Assembly: GCF_000739375.1 (NCBI RefSeq)
Contig: NZ_CP006704.1
Coordinates: forward strand, 1 to 64,000
Reading direction: 5' to 3'
DNA length: 64,000 nt
Origin: Comamonas testosteroni TK102
GTDB taxonomy: Bacteria; Pseudomonadota; Gammaproteobacteria; Burkholderiales; Burkholderiaceae_C
The stretch's first letter is position 1. The number at the start of each line of letters is the position of its first letter. Below are positions 38,330 to 47,655 of the stretch, piece by piece. Below the pieces are notes generated by a model. The model did no database searches and was not told the origin of the DNA. It saw only the letters and a list, made by a program, of their open reading frames with translations. The position numbers and the translations under genes are program-made.

Positions 38330-38521
38330 CAAGCCTTTGACAAGACTTGGGTCCGGGCAGGGTTGAAAAGCCGCAAAGTCTGCCGATAAGACGTTGTCAT
38401 CTTGCAGATCGCCATGGCTTGGGCATCGCAGTCGCGGGTTTTTCTCGGCGTCGGTGACAATCTGAAACAATTTGCAAGTTCTGGCCCGACAATGCCAGTC
38501 GTTCAAAGTGGAGAGAGATTC

Positions 38522-40210
38522 ATGAGTCTGTTGGAAATGATGCGGGGCTTCACCATCCGCACGCGCATGATGGGCGCCATTGGTGTGGTGATGGTGCTGC
38601 TGGGTTTGCTGGGGGGCGCCGGGATGCTGGGCATGTTCCGCATCCAGGACATGAGCCAGGAGTTTCTGAGCAACGCCTTTGTCAAATCGGGCCACATGGC
38701 GCAGCTGCGCACCGAGCTGGGCGGCATCCGCTCCAGCGAGAAGGACATGGTCATCCAGTACGAAAAGCCTGAAGAGGTGCGCAAGGCCTATCAGCAATGG
38801 GTCATGAACATCGACAAGTCCAAGGCAACGCTGGGCAAGTTCGTGACCGACCAGAACGCGCAGGATGCGCAGCTGACCAAGAGCATCATTGGCCACCTCG
38901 ACAGCTATCGAAAGCTGTTCGAGCCCGTTGCGCGGCAGCTGGAAGCCGGCGGCTATGACTCGGCGACCACGGCCAACCGCATGAGCGGCAAGGCCCTGGC
39001 CGAAGTCATGGAGGCCGACAAGCTGCTGGCGCAGCTGGACAAGCTGCTGCGCGAGCAGGCCGACGCGCTGGCTGCGGCCGAGCGCGACGTGGCCGACCAG
39101 ACTCGCTGGATGTTTGTGGTGGCCGTGATCCTGGCGCTGGTGGTGGTGATTCCGCTGACCTTGCTCAATATGCTGTCCATCTGCCGCCCGCTTGAAGTGG
39201 CCCGCCAGATGGCACTGACGATTGCCGGTGGCGATCTGTCGCTCAAGGCCGAGGTCAGTGGCAAGGATGAGCTGACGGATCTGCAGCGCGCGCTGGACCA
39301 GATGCAGCAGTCGCTGGGCACCACGGTGGCCCAGGTGCGCGATGCCAGCGGCAATATCGCCACGGCCAGCCAGGAAATTGCCACGGGCAATCAGGATCTG
39401 TCGGCCCGCACCGAACAGACGGCCAGCAATCTGCAGGAAACCGTCGCCTCGCTGGCCCAGCTGACGGCCACGGTGCAGCAGACCGCATCGTCTTCGCAGC
39501 TGGCCAACCAGCTGGCTGCCTCGGCCTCTTCGACGGCTGTGCAGGGCGGCCAGATCGTCGGCCAGGCCGTCAACAGCATGCAGGAGATCTCGGCCTCCAG
39601 CCGCAAGATCGGCGACATCATCGGCCTGATCGATTCCATCGCTTTTCAGACCAATATCCTGGCGCTGAATGCGGCCGTGGAAGCCGCCCGTGCGGGCGAG
39701 CAGGGACGTGGTTTTGCCGTGGTGGCGGCCGAGGTGCGCAGCCTCGCCCAGCGCTCGGCCCAGGCCGCCAACGAGATCAAGTCGCTGATCAGCACCAGCG
39801 TGCAGACCGTGGACGTGGGCGCGCGCCAGGTGGAGAGCGCCGGCAAGGCCATGCAGGAGACCGTGGACAGCGCTCAGCGCGTGGGCGACATCATTGGCGA
39901 GATCACGGCAGCGTCCAGCGAGCAGTCGCTGGGCATCAGCCAGGTCAACCAGGCCGTGGGCGACATCGACCGCATGACCCAGCAGAACGCGGCCCTGGTG
40001 GAAGAGTCGGCTGCCGCCGCAGAGTCGCTGCGCGAGCAGGCGGCGCGACTGGCCCAGCTGGTCAGCCAGTTCAAGCTGGCCGGCGGCGCGGTGCATGCCG
40101 CCCAGCGCAGCCCCAGAGCTGCGGCTCATCCCGGCATGGCGCCGGCGGCACTGGCTTCCGCCCAGGCGGCCTTGCCCGGCCAGAAGCAGCAGTTGCTCGA
40201 ACAGGCCTGA
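38522..40210 (+). CDS. Methyl-accepting chemotaxis protein
   Basis: Transmembrane chemoreceptor of 562 residues. The first membrane helix is about 14-36 ([22 protein letters not shown] region). A four-helix periplasmic sensor domain (about 37-195) is followed by a second helix ([20 protein letters not shown]), a HAMP domain and the long cytoplasmic coiled coil. The hairpin tip is [37 protein letters not shown], the signature that binds CheA and CheW. I start at 38522, where GGAGAGAG lies just upstream; the frame continues to 38402 without family features. No CheR/CheB tethering pentapeptide is obvious at the Ala-rich C-terminus. The ligand is unknown. Confidence 0.95.
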   Translation: MSLLEMMRGFTIRTRMMGAIGVVMVLLGLLGGAGMLGMFRIQDMSQEFLSNAFVKSGHMAQLRTELGGIRSSEKDMVIQYEKPEEVRKAYQQWVMNIDKSKATLGKFVTDQNAQDAQLTKSIIGHLDSYRKLFEPVARQLEAGGYDSATTANRMSGKALAEVMEADKLLAQLDKLLREQADALAAAERDVADQTRWMFVVAVILALVVVIPLTLLNMLSICRPLEVARQMALTIAGGDLSLKAEVSGKDELTDLQRALDQMQQSLGTTVAQVRDASGNIATASQEIATGNQDLSARTEQTASNLQETVASLAQLTATVQQTASSSQLANQLAASASSTAVQGGQIVGQAVNSMQEISASSRKIGDIIGLIDSIAFQTNILALNAAVEAARAGEQGRGFAVVAAEVRSLAQRSAQAANEIKSLISTSVQTVDVGARQVESAGKAMQETVDSAQRVGDIIGEITAASSEQSLGISQVNQAVGDIDRMTQQNAALVEESAAAAESLREQAARLAQLVSQFKLAGGAVHAAQRSPRAAAHPGMAPAALASAQAALPGQKQQLLEQA

Positions 40211-40250
40211 GCCTTTAGAGCTCAAGCGCGTTCTAAGCGGCTTGCTCCGT

Positions 40251-40288
40251 CAAAAAGCCCGGTTGCAGCGATGCACCGGGCTTTTGTT
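40251..40288. terminator. Terminator between mcp and the OYE gene
   Basis: AAAAGCCCGGT (40253-40263) and ACCGGGCTTTT (40275-40285) form an 11-bp stem, with T runs on both outer sides. It serves both converging genes. Confidence 0.9.
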
Positions 40289-40346
40289 TTTTACGCCATG
40301 GCTGCAGGCGCGATCGAAAAAAGGGTTGCAGCCGGATGGACGGTGC

Positions 40347-41465
40347 TTACTGGCTGGCGAGTGCAGGGTAGTCGGTATAGCCATCGGCGCCGCCCCCGTA
40401 GAAGCGTTCGCTGTTCCAGGCATTGAGCGGCAGGTCATCGTGCAGGCGGTGCACCAGGTCGGGGTTGGAGATATAGGCCTTGCCAAAGGCCACGACATCG
40501 GCATAGCCGCTTTCCACGGCGCGCATGGCCAGCTCGCGGTCATAGCCGTTGTTGACCATCCAGGCGCCCTTGCCGCCCGCAGAGCGATAGGCCTGCTTGA
40601 GTGCCTGATAGTCGAAGGGGCGATCTGCGAGCTCGCGCGGACCGCCTGTAGCGCCTTCGATCACGTGGATATAGGACAGGGCCAGCGGCGCGAGCTGGCG
40701 CACCAGATACTCGAACAGCGCCTGCGGCTGCGCGTCCACGATGTCGTTGGCCGGCGTGACCGGAGAGATGCGGATGCCGACCTTGCCGGCACCGATGGCA
40801 TCGGCCACGGAGCGCACGCATTCCAGCACCAGGCGAGCCCGGTTTTCGATGCTGCCGCCGTAGTCGTCGCTGCGCTGGTTGGTGCCGGTCTTGAGGAACT
40901 GGTCGAGCAGATAGCCGTTGGCTGCATGCAGTTCCACGCCATCGAAGCCAGCCGACTGCACGGCCTCGCGTGCGGCGGTGGCGAAGCTGTGAACTATCTC
41001 CGGCAGCTCCTGCTGCTCGAGCGCACGTGGCGCCGAGGTGGCGACGAACTGGCCTTGTCCCGTCTCGCGGTCGATCACAAAGGTCTTGGAGCGGGCCGTC
41101 AGCGCCGAGGGCGCGACCGGCGCCTGCAGGTCGGGTTGCAGCACGGTATGGGAAATGCGGCCCACATGCCAGAGCTGGGTGACGATGCGCCCTCCCTTGG
41201 CATGCACAGCATCGGTGACTTTCTTCCAGGCCTGCAGCTGCTCCTGACCATAGAGACCGGGTACATCGGCATAGCCCTGTCCCTGATGGCTGATGGCCGT
41301 GCCTTCGCTGATCAGCAGCCCGGCAGAGGCGCGCTGGACATAGTAGGTCTGCATCAGCGGCGTGGGGACTGCGTCGGGAGCGCGGTTGCGCGTCAGCGGG
41401 GCCATGGCAATGCGGTTGGGCAGATGCAGGCTGCCCGCTTCAATCGGGTCGAACAATGAGGTCAT
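40347..41465 (-). CDS. nemA: Alkene reductase, old yellow enzyme family (NemA-like)
   Basis: FMN-dependent ene-reductase of 372 residues that reduces activated C=C bonds, nitro esters and N-ethylmaleimide with NADPH. The TIM barrel starts with LPNRIAMAPLTRNRA near 15-29. Substrate and FMN residues are visible in HVGRISH near 101-107 and in HAANGYLLDQFL near the middle (His and Asn that hold the substrate). The C-terminal FMN-phosphate region is DVVAFGKAYISNPDLVHR. The start at 41465 is the family start MTSLFDPIEAGSL, 93 residues inside a longer frame. It is probably expressed alone and followed by a terminator. Confidence 0.94.
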   Translation of the reverse strand: MTSLFDPIEAGSLHLPNRIAMAPLTRNRAPDAVPTPLMQTYYVQRASAGLLISEGTAISHQGQGYADVPGLYGQEQLQAWKKVTDAVHAKGGRIVTQLWHVGRISHTVLQPDLQAPVAPSALTARSKTFVIDRETGQGQFVATSAPRALEQQELPEIVHSFATAAREAVQSAGFDGVELHAANGYLLDQFLKTGTNQRSDDYGGSIENRARLVLECVRSVADAIGAGKVGIRISPVTPANDIVDAQPQALFEYLVRQLAPLALSYIHVIEGATGGPRELADRPFDYQALKQAYRSAGGKGAWMVNNGYDRELAMRAVESGYADVVAFGKAYISNPDLVHRLHDDLPLNAWNSERFYGGGADGYTDYPALASQ

Positions 41466-41507
41466 GCAGAACTCCAGATGAAAAAAAGCTCGGTGGGTAC
41501 CGAGCTT

Positions 41508-41775
41508 AGAACGTGTTGACGATCTCCTCGCGCCGCGACAGAGGTTTTGCGGGATGGTATGCAAGGCGCGATACCGCAGCAATAGCCGTGCTATTGCGAG
41601 GATTCGCAACGCCGCAGACCGCCCGCAAAGCCCCTGTCCCGAAGGGTTGGAGCGCAATCGGGCGATTTCTGTGCGCTGACTCTTGCTTGCACCCCGGTGC
41701 AAGCAGCGAGCCATCGCTTCGAACTCATCCCGATTGCGCTCCAACGCGGCTGCGTAGAGATCGTCAACACGTTCT
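41508..41775. repeat. 268-bp palindromic element with perfect 19-bp terminal inverted repeats
   Basis: AGAACGTGTTGACGATCTC (41508-41526) and its exact complement (41757-41775) border the element. Inside are three further inverted pairs: GCAATAGC/GCTATTGC (41579-41597), TTGGAGCGCAATCGGG (41647-41662) with its complement at 41729-41744, and GCTTGCACC/GGTGCAAGC (41685-41704). No transposase or credible frame is inside. The ends match the small repeat after dnaA (1407-1458). This fits a non-autonomous mobile repeat (MITE-like) able to fold into a branched hairpin. It fills the gap between nemA and gstA. Confidence 0.8.
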
Positions 41776-41799
41776 CAGTGTGCATGGGTGTCAAAAAAC

Positions 41800-42408
41800 T
41801 TACTTCAGCAAGCCTTCTGCCTTCATGGCGGCCTGTACGGCGGGACGCGCCAGAATGCGTTCGCGGTAGGCCTGAATGTTCTCGAGCTCGGAGATGTCCA
41901 GGCCCACGAACTGGGCCCAGCCCGTGATCGTGAAAAAGTAGGCATCGGCCACGGTGAACTGATCGCCCATCAGATAGCTCTTGTTGGCGAGCTGCTCGTT
42001 GACCCAGGCCAGGCGCTTGAGCACGCTGGCGCGCGCCAGGGGCTTGTAGTCCTCTGGCGTTGCCGGATTGAACAAGGGGCCGAAGCCCTTGTGCACCTCG
42101 GTGCTGATGAAGTTCAGCCATTCCTGCAGGTGGTAGCGGGCCACGGTGCCGTTGGCGGGCGCCAGGTTTTTCTCGGGAGCCAGGTCGGCCAGGTACTGAA
42201 CAATGGCCGGACCTTCGCGCAGGGTGTCGCCGCTGTCCAGCACCAGAAAGGGCACATAGCCCAGCGGATTGATGCCGTAGTAATCCGTTCCGTCCTGGAG
42301 CTTGTGGCTCTTGGTGCTGACCATCACGGTTTCATGCTGCAGCTCTGCTTCGTGCAGCACGATATGCGGAGACAGGGAGCAGGCGCCGGGGCTGTAGTAA
42401 AGCTTCAT
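41800..42408 (-). CDS. gstA: Glutathione transferase GstA, beta class
   Basis: Bacterial beta-class glutathione transferase of 202 residues. The N-terminal thioredoxin-like domain begins MKLYYSPGACSLSPHIVLHEA with the class-typical Cys10. NPLGYVPFL near 51-59 and EGPAIVQYLAD near 65-75 contact glutathione. The helical domain has WLNFISTEVHKGF, with the His of the beta class, and GDQFTVADAYFFT. The start at 42408 is the usual family start. A longer frame to 42429 exists but is unnecessary. The enzyme detoxifies electrophiles and can contribute to aromatic degradation. Confidence 0.94.
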   Translation of the reverse strand: MKLYYSPGACSLSPHIVLHEAELQHETVMVSTKSHKLQDGTDYYGINPLGYVPFLVLDSGDTLREGPAIVQYLADLAPEKNLAPANGTVARYHLQEWLNFISTEVHKGFGPLFNPATPEDYKPLARASVLKRLAWVNEQLANKSYLMGDQFTVADAYFFTITGWAQFVGLDISELENIQAYRERILARPAVQAAMKAEGLLK

Positions 42409-42516
42409 GGTGAGTGGCTCTCTATGCAAAGAAAAGACAAGCGCCCATGCTAAACCGGTTGCATGTCATATGCATATCCAGCCGACAGCAAGTAGTCCGT
42501 ATCCGTGGGGGATTGC

Positions 42517-43092
42517 TCAGCCCAGGCGCCCCGCAGCCCACAGCACCTGCTGTACCAGTGCCTCCATACCTTGCTGGTTCTGTGCGCGCAGCAGATGACC
42601 CTGCTCATCGAAGGCCTCGGCCGCCTGGCTCACGGCATGGCTGCGCGGTGCCACCCAGCATTCCAGATTCAATAGCAGCGCAGCGAGGTGAGACTGGGCT
42701 CTGAGGCCTCCAAGCCCTCCGGGCGAGGCGCTGGCCATGCCGACGACCTTGTTGCGAAACGGCAGGACGCCATCGGACCACTGTGCGTCGCCCTTGACCG
42801 GGCTGGAGGCCCAGTCGATCGCATTCTTGAGCAGGGCAGGGTAGCTGCCGTTGTATTCGGGGCTGCAGACAATCCAGGCCGCATGGCTGTGCATGGCCTG
42901 CTTGAGGCGAATGACATCGGCAGGTGTGCCCTGCGCTTCGAGGTCGGCGTTGTAGAGCGGAATGTCGTAGTCCGACAACTCCAGCAGGCTGGGCTCTGCA
43001 CCTTGCTGCCGGGCGATGGAGGCGGCCACCTTGGCCAGCTTGCGGTTGTACGAGTCTTGGCGGGTACTGCCCGCAAAAATGAGGATTTGCAT
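42517..43092 (-). CDS. NADPH-dependent FMN reductase (azoreductase/chromate reductase family)
   Basis: A flavodoxin-fold reductase of 191 residues. The FMN-phosphate loop is FAGSTRQDSYNRKLA near 5-19, the isoalloxazine loop is PEYNGSYPALLKNAIDWAS near 79-97, and ASASPGGLGGLRAQSHL lies in the second half. Relatives reduce FMN, quinones, azo dyes or chromate with NADPH. The start at 43092 (MQILIFAGSTRQDS) is the normal one; a frame extension to 43128 adds twelve residues. It lies between gstA and a parS site. The substrate is not determinable. Confidence 0.92.
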   Translation of the reverse strand: MQILIFAGSTRQDSYNRKLAKVAASIARQQGAEPSLLELSDYDIPLYNADLEAQGTPADVIRLKQAMHSHAAWIVCSPEYNGSYPALLKNAIDWASSPVKGDAQWSDGVLPFRNKVVGMASASPGGLGGLRAQSHLAALLLNLECWVAPRSHAVSQAAEAFDEQGHLLRAQNQQGMEALVQQVLWAAGRLG

Positions 43093-43179
43093 GCAGTCAT
43101 TGCAGCACAGAGCGATTGCATTTTTCATGCGTAGGCAGGGCCATCAGGGCAAACATCTAGGCCGTGGCTCTGGTGGCCA

Positions 43180-43195
43180 TGTTTCACGTGAAACC
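43180..43195. other. parS: parS-like site 2
   Basis: TGTTTCACGTGAAACC matches the parS consensus at 15 of 16 positions. It is intergenic, about 150 bases before mnmG. Confidence 0.88.
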
Positions 43196-43347
43196 CCCCT
43201 GCCAAGGCATTGTTGCGCCAATGGTGGGAAAATTGCAGGTTCCCCGCAGGGCTGGACATGGCGCGAAAACATGTCCGCCTGCCATGAGAGCCGAGGCATG
43301 GTTGCCTCGTGCAGGGGCAAGGGCCGGGCTTGGCCCGGAGCAGAAAT

Positions 43348-45312
43348 ATGTTGTACCCACAGGAATTTGACGTGATCGTGGTCGGTGGCGGCCACGCCGG
43401 CACCGAGGCCGCGTTGGCCGCTGCACGCATGGGCAGCAAGACATTGCTGCTGACCCACAATATCGAAACCCTGGGGCAGATGAGCTGCAATCCCAGCATC
43501 GGCGGCATCGGCAAGGGGCACCTGGTCAAGGAGGTCGATGCCCTGGGCGGTGCCATGGCCCTGGCGACCGACAAGGGCGGTATCCAGTTCCGCATCCTGA
43601 ACAGCTCCAAGGGCCCGGCCGTGCGTGCCACGCGTGCCCAGGCCGACCGCATTCTGTACAAGGCGGCGATTCGCGAGATGCTGGAAAACCAGCCCAATCT
43701 CTGGCTCTTCCAGCAGGCCGTGGATGATCTGATGGTGGAGGGCGACCGCGTGGTCGGTGCCGTCACCCAGGTGGGCCTCAAGTTCCGCAGCCGCACCGTG
43801 GTGCTGACCGCGGGCACCTTCCTCGACGGCAAGATCCATGTGGGCCTGAACAACTATGCCGCAGGCCGTGCGGGCGATCCACCGGCCGTGAGCCTGTCGG
43901 CACGCCTGAAGGAGCTCCAGCTGCCTCAGGGCCGCCTGAAGACCGGCACGCCGCCGCGCATCGACGGCCGCAGCATCGACTTCAGCCAGTGCGAGGAACA
44001 ACCCGGCGACGGCATGCCTGGCGGCGTGAACGAGGGCGAAGTGCCCGTGTTCAGTTTCATGGGCAATCGTGCGATGCACCCCCGGCAAATGCCTTGCTGG
44101 ATCACGCACACCAATGCGCGCACGCACGAGATCATCCGCAGCGGCTTTGATCGCAGCCCCATGTTCACAGGCAAGATCGAAGGCGTGGGTCCACGTTACT
44201 GCCCCAGCGTGGAAGACAAGATCAACCGTTTTGCGGACAAGGAAAGCCATCAGATCTTCCTTGAGCCCGAAGGCCTGACCACGCACGAGTTCTACCCCAA
44301 CGGGATCTCCACCAGCCTGCCGTTCGACATTCAGTACGAACTGGTGCGCAGCATGAAGGGGCTGGAGAACGCCCATATCCTGCGCCCTGGCTATGCCATC
44401 GAGTACGACTACTTCGATCCGCGCTCGCTCAAGAGCAGCTTCGAGACCAAGCAGATCCAGGGCCTGTTCTTTGCGGGTCAGATCAATGGCACGACCGGCT
44501 ACGAAGAGGCTGCCGCCCAGGGCCTGTTCGCTGGCCTGAACGCAGCACTGCAGTGCCGTGGCGAAAGCCCCTGGATGCCGCGCCGTGACGAGGCCTATCT
44601 GGGCGTGCTGGTCGACGATCTGATCACCAAGGGCGTGACCGAGCCCTACCGCATGTTCACCAGCCGCGCCGAGTTCCGCCTGCAGCTGCGTGAAGACAAT
44701 GCCGATATGCGCCTGACCGAAGCGGGTCGCCAGATGGGACTGGTCGACGATGTGCGCTGGGATTCCTTCAGCCGCAAGCGCGATGCTGTTTCACGTGAAA
44801 CAGAGCGCCTCAAGTCGACCTGGGTGAACCCGCGTGTCGTTGCAGCAGAAGAGTCAGAGCGCGTGCTGGGCAAGGCCATGGAGCGCGAATACAACCTGTT
44901 CGACCTGCTGCGTCGCCCCGGTGTGGATTACGACAAGCTCATGGGCATGAACCAGGGCAAGTACGCCAGTGCTGATGTGCAGCCCGAGGCTCTGGGTGAG
45001 CTCAGTGACCCGGTGATCGAGCAGGTGGAGATCGCCGCCAAGTATTCTGGCTATATCGACCGCCAGAAGGATGAAGTCGAACGCGCTGCCCATTTCGAGC
45101 GTCTGCGTCTGCCGCTGGACTTCGACTATATGCAGGTGGCAGCGCTGTCCTTCGAGGTGCGCCAGAAGCTGCAAAAGCACAGGCCCGAAACCCTGGGTCA
45201 GGCTTCGCGTATTTCGGGGGTGACGCCGGCAGCGATCTCGTTGCTCATGGTGCATCTGAAAAAAGGCGGCTTCAAAGGCTTTGCCACTCAGAACGAAGAG
45301 GCTTCCGCATGA
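43348..45312 (+). CDS. mnmG: tRNA uridine 5-carboxymethylaminomethyl modification enzyme MnmG (GidA)
   Basis: FAD enzyme that, with MnmE, installs the carboxymethylaminomethyl group on U34 of tRNAs using methylene-tetrahydrofolate. The 654-residue protein begins [29 protein letters not shown], the FAD Rossmann motif. Other family blocks are [25 protein letters not shown], the catalytic-Cys region [11 protein letters not shown], and [21 protein letters not shown]. The C-terminal helical domain binds MnmE. The ATG at 43348 follows GGAG. The frame extends to 43309 without family similarity. It overlaps rsmG by four bases (ATGA). A perfect parS lies within the coding sequence at 44787. Confidence 0.98.
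   Translation: MLYPQEFDVIVVGGGHAGTEAALAAARMGSKTLLLTHNIETLGQMSCNPSIGGIGKGHLVKEVDALGGAMALATDKGGIQFRILNSSKGPAVRATRAQADRILYKAAIREMLENQPNLWLFQQAVDDLMVEGDRVVGAVTQVGLKFRSRTVVLTAGTFLDGKIHVGLNNYAAGRAGDPPAVSLSARLKELQLPQGRLKTGTPPRIDGRSIDFSQCEEQPGDGMPGGVNEGEVPVFSFMGNRAMHPRQMPCWITHTNARTHEIIRSGFDRSPMFTGKIEGVGPRYCPSVEDKINRFADKESHQIFLEPEGLTTHEFYPNGISTSLPFDIQYELVRSMKGLENAHILRPGYAIEYDYFDPRSLKSSFETKQIQGLFFAGQINGTTGYEEAAAQGLFAGLNAALQCRGESPWMPRRDEAYLGVLVDDLITKGVTEPYRMFTSRAEFRLQLREDNADMRLTEAGRQMGLVDDVRWDSFSRKRDAVSRETERLKSTWVNPRVVAAEESERVLGKAMEREYNLFDLLRRPGVDYDKLMGMNQGKYASADVQPEALGELSDPVIEQVEIAAKYSGYIDRQKDEVERAAHFERLRLPLDFDYMQVAALSFEVRQKLQKHRPETLGQASRISGVTPAAISLLMVHLKKGGFKGFATQNEEASA
44787..44802. other. parS: parS site 3, inside mnmG
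   Basis: TGTTTCACGTGAAACA is a perfect 16-of-16 parS palindrome. It encodes part of the peptide AVSRETER of MnmG, so the site and the protein share the DNA. Confidence 0.95.
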
Positions 45313-45968
45313 GCCAGGTTTTGCGTACCCAGCTGGAGCAGGGCGTTCAGGCACTGAAGCTGGATCTGGCCCCGGCCCAGATCGATCTGCTGATGTCCTT
45401 CATGGATCTGCTGCAGAAGTGGAACAAGGTCTACAACCTGACGTCGGTGCGTGATCCCCAGGAGATGCTGACGCATCACCTGCTCGACAGCCTGGCTGCC
45501 GTGCCCGCCTTGCTGCGACATGTGAGCAGCCTGCGGGTGGAGGAGGGCAAGCGTCTGCCGCTGCTGGACGTGGGCTCGGGCGGTGGTCTGCCTGGTGTGG
45601 TGTTTGCCATCTGCTGCCCGCAGATCGATGTGAACTGTGTGGATACCGTGGGCAAGAAAGCCGCTTTCATCCAGCAGGTGGCTGCCTCCTTGCGCCTGCC
45701 CAATCTGCGCGGCATTCATGACCGGGTGGAAAACCTCAAGACCCAGTACCCGGTCATCAGCTGCCGCGCCTTTGCGTCCCTGGTGGATTTCACCACCTGG
45801 TCACGCAAGGCTCTGGCCGAGGACGGCATCTGGTTTGCCATGAAGGGCAAGCACCCCGATGAGGAAATTGCTGCGCTGCCTGCCGACGTGAAGGTGTTTC
45901 ACGTGGAACCATTGCAGGTTCCCGGCCTGGATGCGGAGCGCTGCGTGATCTGGTTGAAAATTAAGTAA
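45309..45968 (+). CDS. rsmG: 16S rRNA (guanine527-N7)-methyltransferase RsmG (GidB)
   Basis: SAM-dependent enzyme that methylates G527 of 16S rRNA; its loss gives low-level streptomycin resistance. The 219-residue protein has the family N-terminus ([36 protein letters not shown]), the SAM-binding loop [15 protein letters not shown] near 83-97 and [15 protein letters not shown]. It overlaps mnmG by four bases, so translation is coupled. A parS-like sequence overlaps its 3' end. Confidence 0.97.
   Translation: MSQVLRTQLEQGVQALKLDLAPAQIDLLMSFMDLLQKWNKVYNLTSVRDPQEMLTHHLLDSLAAVPALLRHVSSLRVEEGKRLPLLDVGSGGGLPGVVFAICCPQIDVNCVDTVGKKAAFIQQVAASLRLPNLRGIHDRVENLKTQYPVISCRAFASLVDFTTWSRKALAEDGIWFAMKGKHPDEEIAALPADVKVFHVEPLQVPGLDAERCVIWLKIK
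45895..45910. other. parS: parS-like site 4, inside rsmG
   Basis: TGTTTCACGTGGAACC matches the parS consensus at 14 of 16 positions. It is less symmetrical than the other sites and lies in the coding sequence near the 3' end of rsmG. Confidence 0.65.
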
Positions 45969-45969
45969 C

Positions 45970-46047
45970 CGCCCTGAGCGGCGCGTTGCCGCTTCCCCCT
46001 GGAAGGGGGACGACGCCTGCGCCGCAGGGCGGCGGAGCCGCCTAGGC
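45970..46047. repeat. GC-rich palindromic repeat after rsmG
   Basis: Just after the rsmG stop the sequence holds TCCCCCT/AAGGGGGA, a hairpin of 8 bp, flanked by GCGGCGCG and by CCGCAGGGCGGCGGAGCCGCC. Such GC-rich interrupted palindromes look like a dispersed intergenic (REP-like) repeat. Only one copy is in the window, so the family status is a guess. Confidence 0.4.
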
Positions 46048-46208
46048 CTTTGTTCGGCGTCTTCGACCTTGGCTGGCAAATGTCGAAGCCGCTGGCCACG
46101 GTGAAAACCGTTTTTTTTACACACCGTATCGGACAACATCTGCGCAATGCAGATGCGCCGGTCATGGCCCTCGCATAAACTTGCTGTTTTCCATCGCGCA
46201 GGGTTTGA

Positions 46209-46820
46209 ATGTTTGGCATCTCTGATTACGGCGCTTTTGCAGCCGCCGTTACCGTTTTCTTGCTGATCCCTGGACCAGGCAATCTGGCCTTGATTACCTC
46301 TACGGGCAAGGGCGGATGGAGAGCGGGCCTTGCATGCTGCCTGGGTGTGATGGCTGCCGACCAGGTGCTGATGTGGCTGGCCGTGGCCGGTGTGGCGGCG
46401 GTGCTGGCCGCGTATCCGGCGGCCTTTCACGCCGTGCAATGGGTGGGTGCGGCCTATCTGGCCTGGCTGGGCTACAAGCTGCTTACGGCCAGGCCCGGCG
46501 ATGCGCCGGCCATCGAAATCCAGCCGCGCCAGTATTTCCGCCAGGGTGCTCTGATCACCCTGATGAACCCCAAGGCCATTGTGTTCTACATGGCGTTCTT
46601 TCCCATGTTCGTGGACCCGGCCCGGCATCAGGGCGCCATCACCTTTGGCGTGATGGCTGCCACGGTGGCGGCAATTACCTTTATCTACAGCGTCATCGTG
46701 GTGACGCTGACCACGGTGCTGGCAGAGCGTCTGCGTGCCAGTCCGGCCGTGGTGAAGTGGCTGGAAAAAACAGCCGGTGTGTTTCTGATCGGTTTTGGCC
46801 TCAAGCTGGCCGCCAACTAA
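46209..46820 (+). CDS. LysE/RhtB family amino acid exporter
   Basis: Integral inner-membrane exporter of 203 residues with about six membrane helices. The family signature is in the first helix (AAAVTVFLLIPGPGNLALIT, with PGP) and in the LysE block GAAYLAWLGYKLL followed by FRQGALITLMNPKAIVFYMAFFPMFV. Members export amino acids or homoserine lactones; the substrate here is unknown. It is inserted between rsmG and parA, which are usually adjacent, and ends 12 bases before parA on the same strand, so it may be cotranscribed with it. Confidence 0.92.
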   Translation: MFGISDYGAFAAAVTVFLLIPGPGNLALITSTGKGGWRAGLACCLGVMAADQVLMWLAVAGVAAVLAAYPAAFHAVQWVGAAYLAWLGYKLLTARPGDAPAIEIQPRQYFRQGALITLMNPKAIVFYMAFFPMFVDPARHQGAITFGVMAATVAAITFIYSVIVVTLTTVLAERLRASPAVVKWLEKTAGVFLIGFGLKLAAN

Positions 46821-46832
46821 AAGAGAAGTTCA

Positions 46833-47603
46833 ATGGCCAAAATTTTCTGCGTTGCCAATCAAAAGGGTGGAGTGGGCAAGACAACGACCACGGTCAATCT
46901 TGCCGCCGGTCTGGCCAAGGTCGGCCAGCGCGTGCTGCTGATCGACCTGGACCCACAGGGCAATGCCACCATGGGCTCCGGCGTGGACAAGCGCGCGCTG
47001 GAGTTGACGGTCTACGACGTGCTGCTGGAAAACGCCAGCGTCAAGGAAGTAGCCCAGAAGTCCGAGCAGGTCGGCTATGACGTGCTGGGTGCCAACCGCG
47101 AGCTGTCGGGTGCCGAGATCGAGCTGGTCTCGCTGGAGCGCCGCAACGAGCGCCTCAAGACGGCGCTGCAGGCCGTGGCTGCCGACTATGACTTCGTGCT
47201 GATCGACTGCCCGCCTTCGCTGTCCATGCTGACCCTGAACGGTCTGTGCTCGGCGCATGGCGTGATCGTGCCCATGCAGTGCGAGTACTTTGCACTGGAA
47301 GGCCTGACCGATCTGGTCAACACCATCAAGCAGGTGCATGCCAATATGAACCCCGACCTGCAGATCATCGGTCTGCTGCGCGTGATGTTCGATCCGCGCA
47401 CCACGCTGCAGCAGCAGGTCAGCGACCAGCTCAAGGAGCATTTCGGCGACAAGGTGTTCGATACCGTGATCCCGCGCAATGTGCGCCTGGCCGAGGCCCC
47501 CAGCTACGGCCTGCCCGGCGTGGTGTTCGACGCCTCGGCCAAGGGCAGCAAGGCCTTTGTCGAGTTTGCCGAAGAGATGGTGCGACGCATCAAGAAAATG
47601 TGA
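46833..47603 (+). CDS. parA: Chromosome partitioning ATPase ParA
   Basis: Deviant Walker-type ATPase that binds the nucleoid and drives segregation of ParB-parS complexes. The 256-residue protein begins MAKIFCVANQKGGVGKTTTTVNLAAGLAKVG (deviant Walker A with the signature Lys). Further motifs are VLLIDLDPQGNATMGSG, VLIDCPPSLSMLTLNGL and IPRNVRLAEAPSYGLP. It is followed two bases after its stop by a perfect parS and, after one unrelated gene, by parB. Together they form the chromosomal ParABS system. Confidence 0.98.
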   Translation: MAKIFCVANQKGGVGKTTTTVNLAAGLAKVGQRVLLIDLDPQGNATMGSGVDKRALELTVYDVLLENASVKEVAQKSEQVGYDVLGANRELSGAEIELVSLERRNERLKTALQAVAADYDFVLIDCPPSLSMLTLNGLCSAHGVIVPMQCEYFALEGLTDLVNTIKQVHANMNPDLQIIGLLRVMFDPRTTLQQQVSDQLKEHFGDKVFDTVIPRNVRLAEAPSYGLPGVVFDASAKGSKAFVEFAEEMVRRIKKM

Positions 47604-47604
47604 G

Positions 47605-47620
47605 TGTTTCACGTGAAACA
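47605..47620. other. parS: parS site 5, between parA and the hydrolase gene
   Basis: TGTTTCACGTGAAACA, a perfect 16-base parS palindrome that starts one base after the parA stop codon. Confidence 0.97.
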
Positions 47621-47655
47621 GCTCCCCGTCCCCCATCCAGCCATCGCCAACGACC

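Noticed and set aside
41591..42121. Minus frame running through the palindromic repeat and the start of gstA
   Set aside because: gstA occupies most of it in another frame, and the rest is the palindromic element.
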